Source: Gammaproteobacteria bacterium
Lineage (GTDB): Bacteria; Pseudomonadota; Gammaproteobacteria; Steroidobacterales; Steroidobacteraceae
Assembly: GCA_030043215.1 (NCBI GenBank)
Contig: JASHYG010000166.1
Location: 1 to 6,484, forward strand
Length of the DNA: 6,484 nt
Direction: 5' to 3'
Shown here: in pieces, positions 6,222-6,484 of the stretch
Numbering within the stretch: position 1 is the stretch's first letter
Layout: each line of letters begins with the position of its first letter
The notes under the pieces: generated by a model
Seen by the model: only the letters and a program-made list of their open reading frames with translations
Databases searched by the model: none
Told to the model about the DNA's origin: nothing
Made by a program: the position numbers and the translations under genes

Positions 6222-6484
6222 GTGAAACGCTGGGTGCCCATTGCGGCCGTCGTGGCTGCCGCGGCCGGGTTTGCGTGGTGGCTGACGCAGCGCCACGCCG
6301 TCCGTACGGAGCTCGTTCTCTACGGCAACGTCGATCTGCGGGAGGTGGACCTCGCGTTCAACAACAGCGAGCGGATCGCCGCCGTGCTGGTGCAGGAGGG
6401 GGATCGTGTCAAGCGCGGTCAGTCTCTCGCGCGGCTCGATACCAGCCGTCTCGCCCCGCTCCTCGCGCAGGCGCAGGCGGCCAT
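6222..6484 (+). CDS. YbhG-like HlyD-family membrane fusion protein, 5' part only
   Basis: Eighty-seven codons are visible before the window ends. MKRWVPIAAVVAAAAGFAWW is a single N-terminal membrane anchor or uncleaved signal (about residues 4-21). It is followed by LVLYGNVDLREVDLAF and the start of a biotinyl-lipoyl-like domain, RIAAVLVQEGDRVKRGQSLARLD, then AQAQAA as the likely start of the coiled-coil hairpin. The LYGNVD segment with the following pattern resembles E. coli YbhG. Such proteins span the periplasm and connect an inner-membrane transporter with an outer-membrane channel. In the enteric locus, ABC transporter genes (ybhF, ybhS, ybhR) follow; here the partner would lie to the right of the window. 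Start GTG 6222 is supported by GGAGGAG 6 bases upstream. Expression is probably controlled by the divergent TetR-family protein. Confidence 0.88.
   Translation, partial: MKRWVPIAAVVAAAAGFAWWLTQRHAVRTELVLYGNVDLREVDLAFNNSERIAAVLVQEGDRVKRGQSLARLDTSRLAPLLAQAQAA

Noticed and set aside
5155..6225. 356-codon open frame on the + strand opposite the HtrA-like and TetR genes
   Set aside because: It has no recognisable domain and is antisense to two well-supported genes; it also runs through the promoter and operator region.

Overview
The window is very GC-rich and densely packed, with clean proteobacterial gene families. It suggests a high-GC beta- or gammaproteobacterium-like Gram-negative, but the lineage cannot be fixed from sequence alone. 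No RNA gene, insertion sequence, phage gene or CRISPR array is visible, and no stretch longer than about 100 bases is without a gene.

Region 1 (1-4399, + strand) is the 3' part of an operon that adds 4-amino-4-deoxy-L-arabinose (L-Ara4N) to lipid A. The order is the C-terminal end of arnA, arnD, arnT, one small ArnE/ArnF-like membrane protein, then arnB. Gaps run from a 4-base overlap to 13 bases, so the genes are almost certainly co-transcribed. ArnA (decarboxylase domain) makes the UDP-4-keto-pentose and ArnB aminates it. ArnA (formyltransferase domain) formylates it and ArnC, not in the window, moves it to undecaprenyl phosphate. ArnD deformylates it, the ArnE/F-like protein flips it, and ArnT transfers it to lipid A in the periplasm. 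The expected result is lower negative surface charge and resistance to polymyxin and cationic peptides. Compared with the enteric order BCADTEF, arnB sits last and only one flippase subunit gene is present.

Region 2 (4380-6120, - strand) converges on arnB, and the two 3' ends overlap by 20 bases. It encodes a TetR-family regulator of the CecR type, followed 40 bases downstream by an HtrA/DegP-like protein with a PDZ domain. In the HtrA-like protein, all three catalytic-triad positions appear to be replaced and there is no signal peptide. It looks like a pseudoprotease that may stay in the cytoplasm.

Region 3 (6121-6484) is a compact divergent control region, followed by the start of a YbhG-like HlyD-family membrane fusion protein that runs off the window. 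The control region holds a perfect 18-base palindrome between a consensus -35 and a plausible -10, then a 10-bp GC-rich hairpin abutting a strong Shine-Dalgarno sequence. A CecR-type regulator beside a YbhG-like protein recalls the enterobacterial cecR-ybhGFSR locus, here in divergent arrangement. The pseudo-HtrA protein and the control region are the parts most worth a second look; the arn genes are conventional apart from order and the ArnD N-terminus.
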